From Leifsonia sp. 1010 (GTDB lineage: Bacteria > Actinomycetota > Actinomycetes > Actinomycetales > Microbacteriaceae), in contig NZ_JAVDSL010000004.1 of NCBI RefSeq assembly GCF_031455295.1, positions 62,001-126,000 on the forward strand: a DNA stretch of 64,000 bases, written 5' to 3'. Shown here in pieces: positions 51,708 to 59,715 of the stretch (positions are counted from its first letter, which is position 1; every line of letters starts with the position of its first letter). Below the pieces are notes generated by a model. That model was given only the letters and a program-made list of their open reading frames with translations, had not been told where the DNA came from and made no database searches. A program made the translations under genes and the position numbers.

Positions 51708-52124
51708 TTAGTCCGGCGAGGCTGCAGCCTTCGCAAGCAAATCACGGCCAAGCATGTTCACACCGTCCAGCGTGCCGCCCTGAACGTCGAACCAGAAAAT
51801 AGCGATCGCGAGTTCGTCCGCTCTAACTCGAGCAAATGGACTCACGCCGTGGCGCGCGAAGACCACCCCCTGACGACCGTCAGCCGCGACAACTGCCGCC
51901 GCGCGCTCGACCAGCTCGACTTCCAAGTTGCCTCTCTTGTTCTCGACCCAGCCGAGATAGCCAGATCCATACAGGTCACAGACCCGGCGGGATTCACCCG
52001 CAGCGACGACCGCATCCGTGGCGCCCAGGTAACGCATCCACTCCCGGCAAAGCTCAACGGCCTCCTCGTCCGATGCCCCCAAGTGCCTCGGTTCAGGTGT
52101 CTCTCTCACACCTCCAGAGTGCAC
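51708..52124 (-). CDS. Restriction-endonuclease-like small protein (PD-(D/E)XK type)
   Basis: A 138-residue protein, GTG start at 52122-52124 (uncertain). 'EAVELCREWMRYLGATDAVVAAGESRRVCDLYGSGYLGWVENKRGNLEVELVERAAAVVAADGRQGVVFARHGVSPFARVRADELAIAIFWFD' is the core (quoted in part: VCDLYGSGYLGWVENKRGN). The D-L-Y...W-V-E-N-K arrangement matches a small Mrr-like PD-(D/E)XK domain found as stand-alone genes in actinobacterial islands. Convergent with the relaxase and 81 nt from the divergent integrase start. May target invading DNA or protect the element, but could equally be a non-catalytic regulator. Confidence 0.65.
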   Translation of the reverse strand: MHSGGVRETPEPRHLGASDEEAVELCREWMRYLGATDAVVAAGESRRVCDLYGSGYLGWVENKRGNLEVELVERAAAVVAADGRQGVVFARHGVSPFARVRADELAIAIFWFDVQGGTLDGVNMLGRDLLAKAAASPD

Positions 52125-52205
52125 CCACCCTCAGATAGCCGGCGAGCCCGCTTGCTCTCATCGAAGCCAGCCTGCCTCGTCGGTGGCGAGAGCTAGGTTC
52201 AGCGA

Positions 52206-53366
52206 GTGGGTAGCATCGACGCTTACGAGTCGGCCAAAGGCCGGCGCTATCGCGTGCGCTGGCGCGACCCCGAACACCAACAACGCGAGAAGCGCGGGTT
52301 CCGCACCAAGCGCGAAGCCGAGCTTTATAACGCGACGGTCGAAGTAGCGATGATGAAGGGGACCTACTTCGAGGCGTCTCAATCCAAGATCACTGTCGGT
52401 GAGCTCGCCGAGGAATGGCTAGCCAACAAGGAGCAAGCCCTCAAGCCCTCCAGCTTCTCCCCCATCCGCATCGCCTGGCGCGTCTACGTCGAGCCGCGCT
52501 GGGCGGCGACACCGATCGGCGCGATTCGCCCCTCCGCGGTCGAGAAGTGGATCCGAGAACTGGGCCAGGGCAAAGCTGTCACGGTGCGAGTACGCGCGGG
52601 CAATGCTGGTAAGCCTAGATCGGCCGGCGTCGTCCTGCGCGCGGTCGGCATCCTCGCCGGGATCCTCGACGTTGCGGTACGTGACGGCAGGATTCCGGCG
52701 AACCCGGCTCGGGGTGCGAGTAACCTCCCGCGCAAGGGAACCAAGAAGCGTCGCCGATACCTGACAAACGAGGAGGTATTCCGCTTCGCGCGCGCCGTGC
52801 CCGACCACAAGCGAAGTATCCTTGTCCTGACTCTCGCCTATACGGGCATCCGGTGGGGTGAAGCGGTCGCGCTGACCGTGAACGACATCGACCTGGAACG
52901 TTGCCGTCTCGCCATCCACCAAACCGCCACCGAAGTGGACGGGCTCATCCACGTCGGGCCGCCGAAGAGTTGGGAGGCCCGTTCGGTGCCCTTCCCGGCG
53001 TTTCTTGCGCCTTGTCTCGAGGCGCTGGTCGCCGGCAAGAAGCGTACCGACCTCGTTTTCCCTGCCCGCGCTGGCGGCTACCTTGCTCGACCAGATACAG
53101 CCCTGAACCGGCAATCCTGGTGGCTGACCGCGCTGCGCGATGCCGAGCTTGAGCACATGACGCCGCACGATCTCAAGCACACCGCCGCTAGCCTCGCCGT
53201 GAGCGCCGGTGCGAACGTCAAAGCCCTTCAGCGCATGCTCGGACACAAGTCGGCCGCGATGACGTTGGACACCTATGCCGATCTCTTCGAGGACGATCTA
53301 GGATCCGTCGCTGATCGGCTCAACGAACGCGTGATCGCCGAGAGCGGCGGCAGCCTCTGGACTTAG
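52206..53366 (+). CDS. int: Tyrosine-type site-specific integrase
   Basis: A 386-residue recombinase, GTG start. An AP2-like arm-binding segment ('GRRYRVRWRDPEHQQREKRGFRTKREAEL') at 10-45, a core-binding SAM-like domain (about 60-165) and the catalytic domain (about 185-370). Catalytic positions: R216 (AYTGIRWGEA), H321 and K324 in 'HDLKHTAAS' (most relatives have Arg at 324), H347 (LGHKSA) and the nucleophile Y357 (DTYADLF). It should act on the 21-bp tRNA-Arg core and the TGTGGGCAAA arms. K in place of the second Arg occurs in some actinobacterial integrases, so activity remains plausible. Confidence 0.92.
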   Translation: MGSIDAYESAKGRRYRVRWRDPEHQQREKRGFRTKREAELYNATVEVAMMKGTYFEASQSKITVGELAEEWLANKEQALKPSSFSPIRIAWRVYVEPRWAATPIGAIRPSAVEKWIRELGQGKAVTVRVRAGNAGKPRSAGVVLRAVGILAGILDVAVRDGRIPANPARGASNLPRKGTKKRRRYLTNEEVFRFARAVPDHKRSILVLTLAYTGIRWGEAVALTVNDIDLERCRLAIHQTATEVDGLIHVGPPKSWEARSVPFPAFLAPCLEALVAGKKRTDLVFPARAGGYLARPDTALNRQSWWLTALRDAELEHMTPHDLKHTAASLAVSAGANVKALQRMLGHKSAAMTLDTYADLFEDDLGSVADRLNERVIAESGGSLWT

Positions 53367-53378
53367 CGCGACACGGCC

Positions 53379-53699
53379 CTATGGGCAAACACCAACCCAG
53401 AGGCCATCTCGTGCCCGATCATGCCCATGCAGAGCTCTCGCCGACGTATCGTGGCGATCTCGTCGTCGCGGACTAATGGATCGAGCAAGAGGGTGAAACT
53501 CGCGGCAGAAGACCTGCGTGAACTCGACACCTTTCGCGCGCTCGATCGTGCCCACCTTCACCGCGTCGACCGGTATCCCTGCCACTAGCCCGCCACCCTT
53601 CTCCCACGCGATGTCGTAGCCGTTCGGCCGCAGCGCAGAGGTCCCGGTCGAGCCGATCGTTTCGTCGTCTTCGATCACCAGAACGCGGAACAGAGGGGA
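53379..53699 (-). pseudogene. Chimeric remnant: response-regulator N-terminus and UvrD-type helicase C-terminus
   Basis: In one minus-strand frame, 'FRVLVIEDDETIGSTGTSALRPNGYDIAWEKGG' (about 53690-53590) is the start of a receiver domain, with VLVIEDDE giving the acidic pair. It runs into 'VDAVKVGTIERAKGVEFTQVF' and 'HDRARDGLWVGV' (about 53580-53379), matching the motif V and motif VI ends of UvrD-like helicases (normally RAKGLEF and MTRARDGLWVG). Neither protein is complete and the two parts do not belong together. No RBS or start codon. This is gene debris at the integrase's downstream side, evidence of past recombination. Confidence 0.6.
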
Positions 53700-53758
53700 A
53701 GCCCTGATCGGCGCTGGCGAGAACAATCTCGCGTCGACAGGGCAACCGCTTGGGACAC

Positions 53759-54601
53759 TCACACCCCGGCGGCGGTGACCACGAAGTCGGTCGCGAACCC
53801 AGCGAACAGGCCGACCAGGATGCCGACATACAACAGGTATCCGCGGCCCATCTTGAGCGCGACACCGATGAGCTGGACCACAACGTAGACGATCGATCCA
53901 GCCGCCAGCGCGAGGAACCCCAGGGCGAGGGCGTCGTTCACGACGACGCTTCCCAGCAGCGTTCCGACCAGAGTGGGGCCGCCGCCGATCATACCGAGAA
54001 GGCCCAACTGCCGCCAGGATGGTCGCACGGCCGACGCGGCCAGCGGCGCCGTGATCCCGAAGCCCTCCGTCGCGTTGTGCAACGCGAACCCGACGACCAG
54101 AACGGCCGCCAGCTGCAACTCGCCACCCGCGGCAGACTGCCCGATGGCCAAGCCCTCCGCGAAGTTGTGGAGGCCGATGCCCACCGCGATCAGGAAGGCC
54201 AGACGGCTGGCCGGCTCTTCCAGCCGCAGCACCCCACCCGTGGACGCCCTCGCGACACCACCGGGCCGGGGTCGTGCGGCGATCCACCGGTCGTAGGCGA
54301 CGAGGCCCAGCAGGCCGACGCTCACACCCGCGAACAGAAGCACCGCCAGGCCCAGGAAGGGCCACCATGACGCGGTGTGCTCAACGGACGCAGCCGTCAG
54401 GGCAGCCTCCACCGGCTCGACCGCGTGGACCAACACATCCCAGAGGACGAAAAGCAGCACACCGATCGTGATCGCGTTGAGCATCGCGCGCAGCCCCGCA
54501 GCTCGTGCGGAGAGCCTGCCGACCGGGAGGCCGATGAAGATCGTCCCTCCGGCGATCACGCCCATGACGATGACGGTCCCTGCGTTCACGCACACTCTCA
54601 T
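53759..54601 (-). CDS. ZIP-family metal transporter
   Basis: A 280-residue membrane protein with eight TM helices. The metal-site motifs are 'GIGLHNFAEGLAIG' (TM4) and 'GFALHNATEGFGITAPL' (TM5), the HNxxEG pair that binds Zn2+ or Fe2+. 'NAITIGVLLFVLWDVLVHAVEP' is an earlier TM2-like segment. It would import a divalent metal (zinc, iron or manganese). Upstream, 54610-54629 holds a candidate DtxR/IdeR-type operator, so repression by metal is likely. Divergent from the two-component regulator. Confidence 0.9.
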   Translation of the reverse strand: MRVCVNAGTVIVMGVIAGGTIFIGLPVGRLSARAAGLRAMLNAITIGVLLFVLWDVLVHAVEPVEAALTAASVEHTASWWPFLGLAVLLFAGVSVGLLGLVAYDRWIAARPRPGGVARASTGGVLRLEEPASRLAFLIAVGIGLHNFAEGLAIGQSAAGGELQLAAVLVVGFALHNATEGFGITAPLAASAVRPSWRQLGLLGMIGGGPTLVGTLLGSVVVNDALALGFLALAAGSIVYVVVQLIGVALKMGRGYLLYVGILVGLFAGFATDFVVTAAGV

Positions 54602-54609
54602 TCGGTCAG

Positions 54610-54629
54610 ATAGCCAAGGCTTACCTAAC
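54610..54629. promoter_or_regulatory. Candidate DtxR/IdeR-type metalloregulator box
   Basis: ATAGCCAAGGCTTACCTAAC: the half-site AGGCTTACCTAA matches the IdeR/DtxR consensus right half, the left half is degenerate. It lies 9 bp upstream of the ZIP transporter start on the minus strand. Known consensus is TTAGGTTAGSCTAACCTAA. Confidence 0.45.
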
Positions 54630-54717
54630 TTACCTGACCCGGACGGCGGCGATGACTGAGGGGAGCCCAGGACGGGCGTCTGGGAAGAATCTGAGAGCAG
54701 CCGCGTAGATTTGGAGC

Positions 54718-55383
54718 ATGGTTGGCGAACGGCTGAGGCTCCTCCTTGTCGAGGACGACGCGCGCCTCGGCCCGCTCATCGAGCAGGTGCTGGCTGAGCA
54801 CTACGACGTCACGCGGGTCGTGGATGGCGACGCTGGCCTCGGTGCCGGGCTCGAGCAGGACTTCGATGCCCTCGTCGTGGATCGCAGACTTCCCGGGCTG
54901 GATGGCGCCGCGCTGGTCGCTACCCTCCGGGCGCGCGGCGTCGTGGCGCCGATCCTGATGCTGACCGCTCTCGGCAGCGTCCGTGACAAGGTGGAGGGCT
55001 TGGATGCGGGCGCCAACGACTACCTGGTGAAGCCGTTCGAGTTCGACGAGCTTCTCGCCCGGCTGCGCGCTCTCACCCGTACCTTCACCGGAGAAGGCCG
55101 GGAGGTGCCGATCGGCGAATGGCGGTTCTATCCCGAGAGCCGGGCTGTGTATTCGCCGTACGAGGGACGCATCCTGCTCACCGACCGGGAGAACGCGTTG
55201 CTGCGGCTGCTGGCCGAGAACCCGCTGCGCACCTTCTCTCGCGCCCAGATCCTCGACGCCGTGTTCGAGTCCGACGATCAACCGGGAACCGTTGACACCT
55301 ACGTGCACTATCTGCGCAGGAAGACGGACCCGCACATCGTGTCGACCGTGCGCGGCGCGGGCTACCGGTTGGGCCAGCCGTGA
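54718..55383 (+). CDS. OmpR/PhoB-family response regulator
   Basis: A 221-residue DNA-binding regulator. Receiver domain with 'LLLVEDDARLG' (acidic pair), phosphoacceptor Asp in 'DFDALVVDRRLPGLDG', and 'ANDYLVKPFEFDELLARLRAL' with the conserved Thr/Lys. The winged helix 'LTDRENALLRLLAENPLRTFSRAQILDAVF...TVDTYVHYLRRKTDPHIVSTVRGAGYRLG' is complete. It overlaps the kinase start by 4 nt (GTGA), so the pair is co-translated. Candidate binding sites of the OmpR tandem type occur upstream of the glycosyltransferase and PAP2 genes downstream. Confidence 0.92.
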   Translation: MVGERLRLLLVEDDARLGPLIEQVLAEHYDVTRVVDGDAGLGAGLEQDFDALVVDRRLPGLDGAALVATLRARGVVAPILMLTALGSVRDKVEGLDAGANDYLVKPFEFDELLARLRALTRTFTGEGREVPIGEWRFYPESRAVYSPYEGRILLTDRENALLRLLAENPLRTFSRAQILDAVFESDDQPGTVDTYVHYLRRKTDPHIVSTVRGAGYRLGQP

Positions 55384-56360
55384 GAAGAGGTCAGGACACC
55401 GCCGATTCCATCGAGGTACGCCGCGCATCGCGCACGGTGGCACTGCAGATCACAATCGCGTCCGGCGCCCTGGTGGTGGCCGCGATCGGTGTCGCGTTCT
55501 TCTTCATCCTCGACCAGCTGCGTCCCGCCGAGGTGAATGAACCGCCCCAGCCGGGTGAGCACAAGATCTACATCGACACGACCACCGCGCTCATCGCCTT
55601 CGCCGTCGTGGGGGTGTTGGCCATCCTGATCGCCGGGGTGTTGAGCATCGTCGTCACCCGCCGCGCTGTCCGTCCGCTCGGCAAGGCGCTGGAGCTGCAG
55701 CGCAATTTCATCGAGGACGCCAGCCACGAGTTGCGCACGCCCCTCGCCGTGCTCGACGCCCGGATCCAGGTGCTGCAACGGAAGCTGGAGCCGGACGATC
55801 CGTCCGCGGCATCGATCGCAGAACTCCGAAGGGACACCCGAACCCTGATCGATGTGGTCAACGACCTGCTGCTCGCGGCGGGACCGGAGCGGGAAGCGAC
55901 CTCCGATCCGTCCCCTTTCGTACACCCGGTCGAGAAGGCGGTTCAGTCGCTGCAGGTCCTCGCGCGCGAGACCGGCACAGCGTTGCTGTTCGAGAAACAC
56001 GACGCGGTGTCGACGACCGTCCCGCCGACCAGCATCCAGCGCTGCGCCGTCGCTCTGATCGACAACGCCCTCGCTCACTCCCCCGCCGGATCCGAAGTGA
56101 CCGTCGCCGTCCGGCGCGACGGGAAGGATGCGGTCCTCACGGTAACCGACCAGGGCGCGGGAATCACCGGAATCGAGCCGGCACGCATCTTCGACCGGTT
56201 CGCGCGCACCGAGTCGATGACGACCGGTCGCACCCGCGCCGGCTTCGGAATCGGGCTGGCACTCGTCCGGGAGATCGCCGTACGCTACGGCGGCACGGTC
56301 GCGGTCGCGTCCACAGGACCTGCCGGCACGAGCATCGAGATGCGAGTCCCGTCCGCCTGA
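55380..56360 (+). CDS. Sensor histidine kinase
   Basis: A 326-residue membrane kinase, GTG start overlapping the regulator stop. TM1 'VALQITIASGALVVAAIGVAFFFIL' and TM2 'ALIAFAVVGVLAILIAGVLSIVV' bracket a short extracellular loop (about 40 residues, 'RPAEVNEPPQPGEHKIYIDT'). The phospho-acceptor H-box is 'FIEDASHELRTPLAVLDARI', and N-box 'CAVALIDNALAHSPAG', G1 'VTDQGAGI' and G2 'GFGIGLALVREIA' are intact. Such short-loop sensors often sense the membrane or antimicrobial peptides rather than a soluble ligand. Cognate partner is the preceding regulator. Confidence 0.93.
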   Translation: MRRGQDTADSIEVRRASRTVALQITIASGALVVAAIGVAFFFILDQLRPAEVNEPPQPGEHKIYIDTTTALIAFAVVGVLAILIAGVLSIVVTRRAVRPLGKALELQRNFIEDASHELRTPLAVLDARIQVLQRKLEPDDPSAASIAELRRDTRTLIDVVNDLLLAAGPEREATSDPSPFVHPVEKAVQSLQVLARETGTALLFEKHDAVSTTVPPTSIQRCAVALIDNALAHSPAGSEVTVAVRRDGKDAVLTVTDQGAGITGIEPARIFDRFARTESMTTGRTRAGFGIGLALVREIAVRYGGTVAVASTGPAGTSIEMRVPSA

Positions 56361-56398
56361 GCGGCGCGAGACCCGCATCCCGAGCGGCTGTTCGCCGG

Positions 56399-57208
56399 TC
56401 AGAGGTCGAGGCTGGGCTCCCGAGACGCCGTCGACGACTCCCGGACCGCGGTGCGATCCCGCCGCGAAACGGTCAGGAAGACCACCAGGGCAAGGATGGC
56501 GAGGAGGAACAGGACGCTGGTGACGATGGTGCCCAGTCCCAGGCCGCCGTCGCTCGCCGGCTGAGCGAGGAAGTCCCCGAGGGACGCGCCCAGCGGGCGG
56601 GTGAGCACGTACGCGATCCAGAAGGCCGCAATGGCTCCGAGACGGAACACGAAGTGCGCCACAGCGACGAGGGCGATCGCACCGGCGAACACGCCTACCG
56701 ACGCGAGGTAGCCCAGGTTCAACTGTTCGGCCAAGAAATCGCCCGCCGCGGTCCCCAGCGCGAAGGTGAACAGGATCGCCAGCCAGTAGAACATCTCACG
56801 TCGACGGGTCACGATCTCGTGGATCGACAGCGTCCGCTCGACGGCGTACCAGACAGCGAAGGTCGCAACGAGGGCGATCACGAAGACCGCGGTCGAGACC
56901 CCCAGCGGAACGCCGAGCGCATCCGTCAGATTGTCGGTGATCAGGGTACCGACGACACTGATGAGGACGACCGTCAGCCAGTAGATCGCCGGGACATAGC
57001 GGGTGGTCCGGAACTGTACGACCAGGACGAGCAGGAACAGCGCCGCCATGATGATCGAGGTCAGCTGGGTGCCCAGGTGCAGGTTAGTCGCCAGCAGGTC
57101 GGCGGCAGTCTCACCGACGGTGGTGGCGAGGACTTTGATGATCCAGAAGGTCGCGGTCGGCTCCGGGACCTTGTTGCCGGCAAGGGCGAGACGGTTCGGC
57201 TCGGTCAT
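56399..57208 (-). CDS. COG4705-type membrane-anchored protein with internal repeats
   Basis: A 269-residue membrane protein; ATG 57206-57208 with AAGGAGA 4-5 nt upstream. Four internal units share the pattern (F/Y)W...G....D.L: 'FWIIKVLATTVGETAADLLA', 'IYWLTVVLISVVGTLITDNL', 'FYWLAILFTFALGTAAGDFL' and 'AFWIAYVLTRPLGASLGDFL'. Known as uncharacterised COG4705 proteins. Placed between the two-component system and DedA, it probably belongs to the same envelope-related regulon. Role unknown; a carrier or lipid-handling protein is possible. A basic Ser/Arg tail ends the protein. Confidence 0.8.
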   Translation of the reverse strand: MTEPNRLALAGNKVPEPTATFWIIKVLATTVGETAADLLATNLHLGTQLTSIIMAALFLLVLVVQFRTTRYVPAIYWLTVVLISVVGTLITDNLTDALGVPLGVSTAVFVIALVATFAVWYAVERTLSIHEIVTRRREMFYWLAILFTFALGTAAGDFLAEQLNLGYLASVGVFAGAIALVAVAHFVFRLGAIAAFWIAYVLTRPLGASLGDFLAQPASDGGLGLGTIVTSVLFLLAILALVVFLTVSRRDRTAVRESSTASREPSLDL

Positions 57209-57272
57209 GTGTTCTCCTTGATGCGATCGGGTCGGACGCATCGAAGGCTATGGTGCGGGGGCTCAGGTAACG

Positions 57273-57917
57273 CTAAGAATCCGTCCGAGTTCGGCGCCGC
57301 ACTGCGATCACGCGCACCAGGACCGGGACGACCGAGATCACGACGATGCCGATCAGCACCAGATCCAGATAAGACGAGACGAAGTCGGCGACGCCGGGGA
57401 TGTGCCCTAGACCGTAGCCGAGCATGATGACCGCGGTCGCCCAGATCGCAGCACCCACCACGTTGAAGACGGTGAACAGGGGCCACCGCATCTTTCCGAC
57501 ACCCGCCGCCACGGGCGCGAAAGTCCGCACCACCGGCACGAACCGTGCCACCATCACCGCCGCTCCTCCGAAGCGGTCGAAGAACCGCTGAGTCCGGTCG
57601 ACACTGGCCCGGCTGAAGAAGCCCGACTCCTTGCGTTCGAACACCCGCGGACCGGTTCGGCGGCCGATGAGATACCCGACCTGGTCACCGAGAGCCGCCG
57701 CGACGATCACCGCGACAATGATCACCCACAGTGGCTCCGAAAAGCGGCCGGCCAACGCGAGCACGCCGGTGAAGAACAGCAACGTATCCCCCGGCAGGAA
57801 GAAGCCGACCAGCAGCCCGGTCTCGATGAACGCGATCGCGCAGATCCCCAGCAGCGCCCACGGCCCGGCGGCCTGGATGATTCCCTGCGGGTCGAGCAAT
57901 CCGAGATGTGCGGTCAT
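57273..57917 (-). CDS. DedA-family (VTT/SNARE-like) membrane protein
   Basis: A 214-residue protein with about five TM helices and the family elements 'IETGLLVGFFLPGDTLLFFTG' (with P-G-D), 'ALGDQVGYLIGRRTGPRVFER' (GDQ...G-x-x-x-G), and 'VARFVPVVRTFAPVAAGVGKMRWPLFTVFNVVGAAIWA' (the R-F-x-P-x-x-R signature). DedA/UndPP-flippase-like proteins move undecaprenyl phosphate or affect antimicrobial peptide resistance. ATG overlaps the glycosyltransferase stop by 4 nt; GAAAGGA is its RBS. Co-transcribed with the glycosyltransferase. Confidence 0.9.
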   Translation of the reverse strand: MTAHLGLLDPQGIIQAAGPWALLGICAIAFIETGLLVGFFLPGDTLLFFTGVLALAGRFSEPLWVIIVAVIVAAALGDQVGYLIGRRTGPRVFERKESGFFSRASVDRTQRFFDRFGGAAVMVARFVPVVRTFAPVAAGVGKMRWPLFTVFNVVGAAIWATAVIMLGYGLGHIPGVADFVSSYLDLVLIGIVVISVVPVLVRVIAVRRRTRTDS

Positions 57918-59464
57918 GGTGTCCTTTCATAGAGGGCGATCAGGCCCCGGTGAGTGTGCAGCGGCGCCGTCGTTTCGTGGAAGCCGAGCTCGGTCAGCTC
58001 ACGCTGTCCGTAGGTGTCGGGGTGCTGGGGGGAGGCCGCGTACTCGATCAGCCAGACGCGATCGACGCCGGCGAAGCGTCCGTGCGCTGCCGCCTCCGGA
58101 ACGGTGTAAGCGGTATCGTGCCAGGTCGTCGACTCCTGGAACGGCGTCCGCAGGGTGACATCCCGGATGCCGTGGAAGCCAGCCGGATAGCCGTGCATCG
58201 CGAGCCGCGGGCGCCGTGAAGGGCGGGTCGACTCATCGAACACGACCGCATCACCGCGCCGGGAGTCACGCCCTACCGCCGCCGAAATCTGCGCCCAGTC
58301 GGACTGGTTCTTGGCATAGGGAGTGCGCTGGGCAATGTACACAGGTACGGCGACGAACACCACCAAGAGGCCCGCTGCAACTCCCAGCCACCGGCGAAGC
58401 CGGAAGAATTCGTCGATTCCGCACGCGATCAAGGCGGCGGCCGCCGGGGCGCAGAACGACACGTAGCGGGCCGTGAAGTCGGGGACGAACCCGTGCACGG
58501 CGATCAGAAGCAGAGTAGGGACGAACAGCCACGCCAGCGACAGGGAGACTAGAGTCGGTATTCGCCGTCCCGACAAGAACAGGACTCCCCCGCCCACCGC
58601 TTGCGCGACCTGAAAACGACGCCTCGCCTCGCACCAGACCGCGACACCGATCATGAACCAGGCGAAGCTGGCGAACATCCAATCGCCGAACCACAAACCG
58701 CTGAACAGGGTGGAGGGCGAAAGTTGCTGCGTCACGCCCAAGTAGGAGACCTGGGCGCGCTCGGAAATCGCCACCACCACCAGGGGAGAGGCAGCGACGA
58801 GGCCTGCAGCGGTTGCGATCACCCATCCGAGCACGGCGCGCCGTGACGTTCGCGACGTGATCACCAGGATCCCGTGCACGACTACGAACAAGGCGATGTA
58901 CAGGAAGAGGTAGATGCCCACTGCGAGAACCGCGCCGCACGCGACCCAGATCAGGCGGTCGCGGCGATCGCGGGAGAGCGCGACGATGAGGATCAGCGTG
59001 AGCCAAGCGGCGACAGCGGCCGAGAACGCGTACGACCGGGCTTCCTCGCCCATGTACGTGACGCGCGGGAGGAGCACGCAGACCAGGCCCGCCAGCACCG
59101 CGACCCGACGTGACCGCAACCGATCGGCGAGGAGCACGACCGCGGTGGTCGCGACCCCGACCGCCAGGGCGCTCGGAAGGCGTACGCAGAACGGACTGAA
59201 CCCGAAAACCGCGCCCCACGCGTGCAAACCCAGGTAGTACGCCCCGTGAACCGCGTCGACGTGCCCCAGCATGCGCATCAGCGATCCGACGGGCCGTTGG
59301 GCCGACATCACACTCGTCACTTCGTCGCCCCACAGCGACGGGATCCACGATCCGAGAAGTGAGCTGGCGGAGGTGAGCGCCCCGAGAACCACGGCGAGTA
59401 GGGTAGCGGAGTTCCGGCGAAGGGCGCCTTTCGGAGGTACCCGCCGCGTCACTGTGACAGACAA
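57914..59464 (-). CDS. Glycosyltransferase, GT39/PMT-like (ArnT-like) membrane enzyme
   Basis: A 516-residue protein, TTG start (59462-59464, uncertain). 'IPSLWGDEVTSVMSAQRP' contains the catalytic-site Asp-Glu of GT-C enzymes, followed by about ten TM helices ('YYLGLHAWGAVFGFSPFCVRLPSALAVGVATTAVVLLADRL') and a C-terminal soluble domain (about 390-516). GT39/ArnT-like enzymes transfer sugars from lipid-linked donors to lipids or proteins on the outer membrane face. With DedA and two PAP2 phosphatases it suggests a polyprenyl-phosphate sugar pathway. Upstream are two repeat-type motifs (59513-59532, 59551-59569) that may bind the two-component regulator. Confidence 0.85.
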   Translation of the reverse strand: MSVTVTRRVPPKGALRRNSATLLAVVLGALTSASSLLGSWIPSLWGDEVTSVMSAQRPVGSLMRMLGHVDAVHGAYYLGLHAWGAVFGFSPFCVRLPSALAVGVATTAVVLLADRLRSRRVAVLAGLVCVLLPRVTYMGEEARSYAFSAAVAAWLTLILIVALSRDRRDRLIWVACGAVLAVGIYLFLYIALFVVVHGILVITSRTSRRAVLGWVIATAAGLVAASPLVVVAISERAQVSYLGVTQQLSPSTLFSGLWFGDWMFASFAWFMIGVAVWCEARRRFQVAQAVGGGVLFLSGRRIPTLVSLSLAWLFVPTLLLIAVHGFVPDFTARYVSFCAPAAAALIACGIDEFFRLRRWLGVAAGLLVVFVAVPVYIAQRTPYAKNQSDWAQISAAVGRDSRRGDAVVFDESTRPSRRPRLAMHGYPAGFHGIRDVTLRTPFQESTTWHDTAYTVPEAAAHGRFAGVDRVWLIEYAASPQHPDTYGQRELTELGFHETTAPLHTHRGLIALYERTP

Positions 59465-59512
59465 GGCGGCACCGTCCTTCCGAATCAGTGGCCACTCTCA
59501 GTCAATCCCAGG

Positions 59513-59569
59513 CCTCCTAAGAAACCTCCAAGCGGTGGCGCCCGGGAAACCTTGGAAGGTTCTTGGAGG
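59513..59569. promoter_or_regulatory. Paired OmpR-type direct-repeat motifs in glycosyltransferase promoter
   Basis: CCTCCTAAGAAACCTCCAAG (59513-59532) reads on the minus strand CTTGGAGGTTTCTTAGGAGG; CTTGGAAGGTTCTTGGAGG (59551-59569) is on the plus strand. The two face each other and each has two TTGG/TTAGG half-sites about 10-11 bp apart, the spacing of OmpR-family tandem boxes. Confidence 0.5.
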
Positions 59570-59589
59570 CTTCAGTGCAGACTGACCGG

Positions 59590-59715
59590 GTGCGAATTCT
59601 TGTCATCGCGCTCGCAGCGCTCGCGGCCGGCGTTGCCCTCGCCGTGGTGCTGGTCCAGACGGCTGATCTAGCGGACGCGCGCGACGAAGCCGACGGAGCC
59701 CCCGACACCGTGTGA
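59590..59715 (+). CDS. Possible small membrane peptide
   Basis: A 41-residue ORF from GTG 59590, reading 'RILVIALAALAAGVALAVVLV' then an acidic polar tail (DLADARDEADGAPDTV). One TM helix is likely. RBS is weak (GGAGGC about 20 nt upstream) and the last 48 nt overlap the end of the convergent PAP2 gene, so it may be spurious. It lies directly downstream of the second direct-repeat motif, which would make it a target of the two-component system if real. Confidence 0.35.
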   Translation: MRILVIALAALAAGVALAVVLVQTADLADARDEADGAPDTV

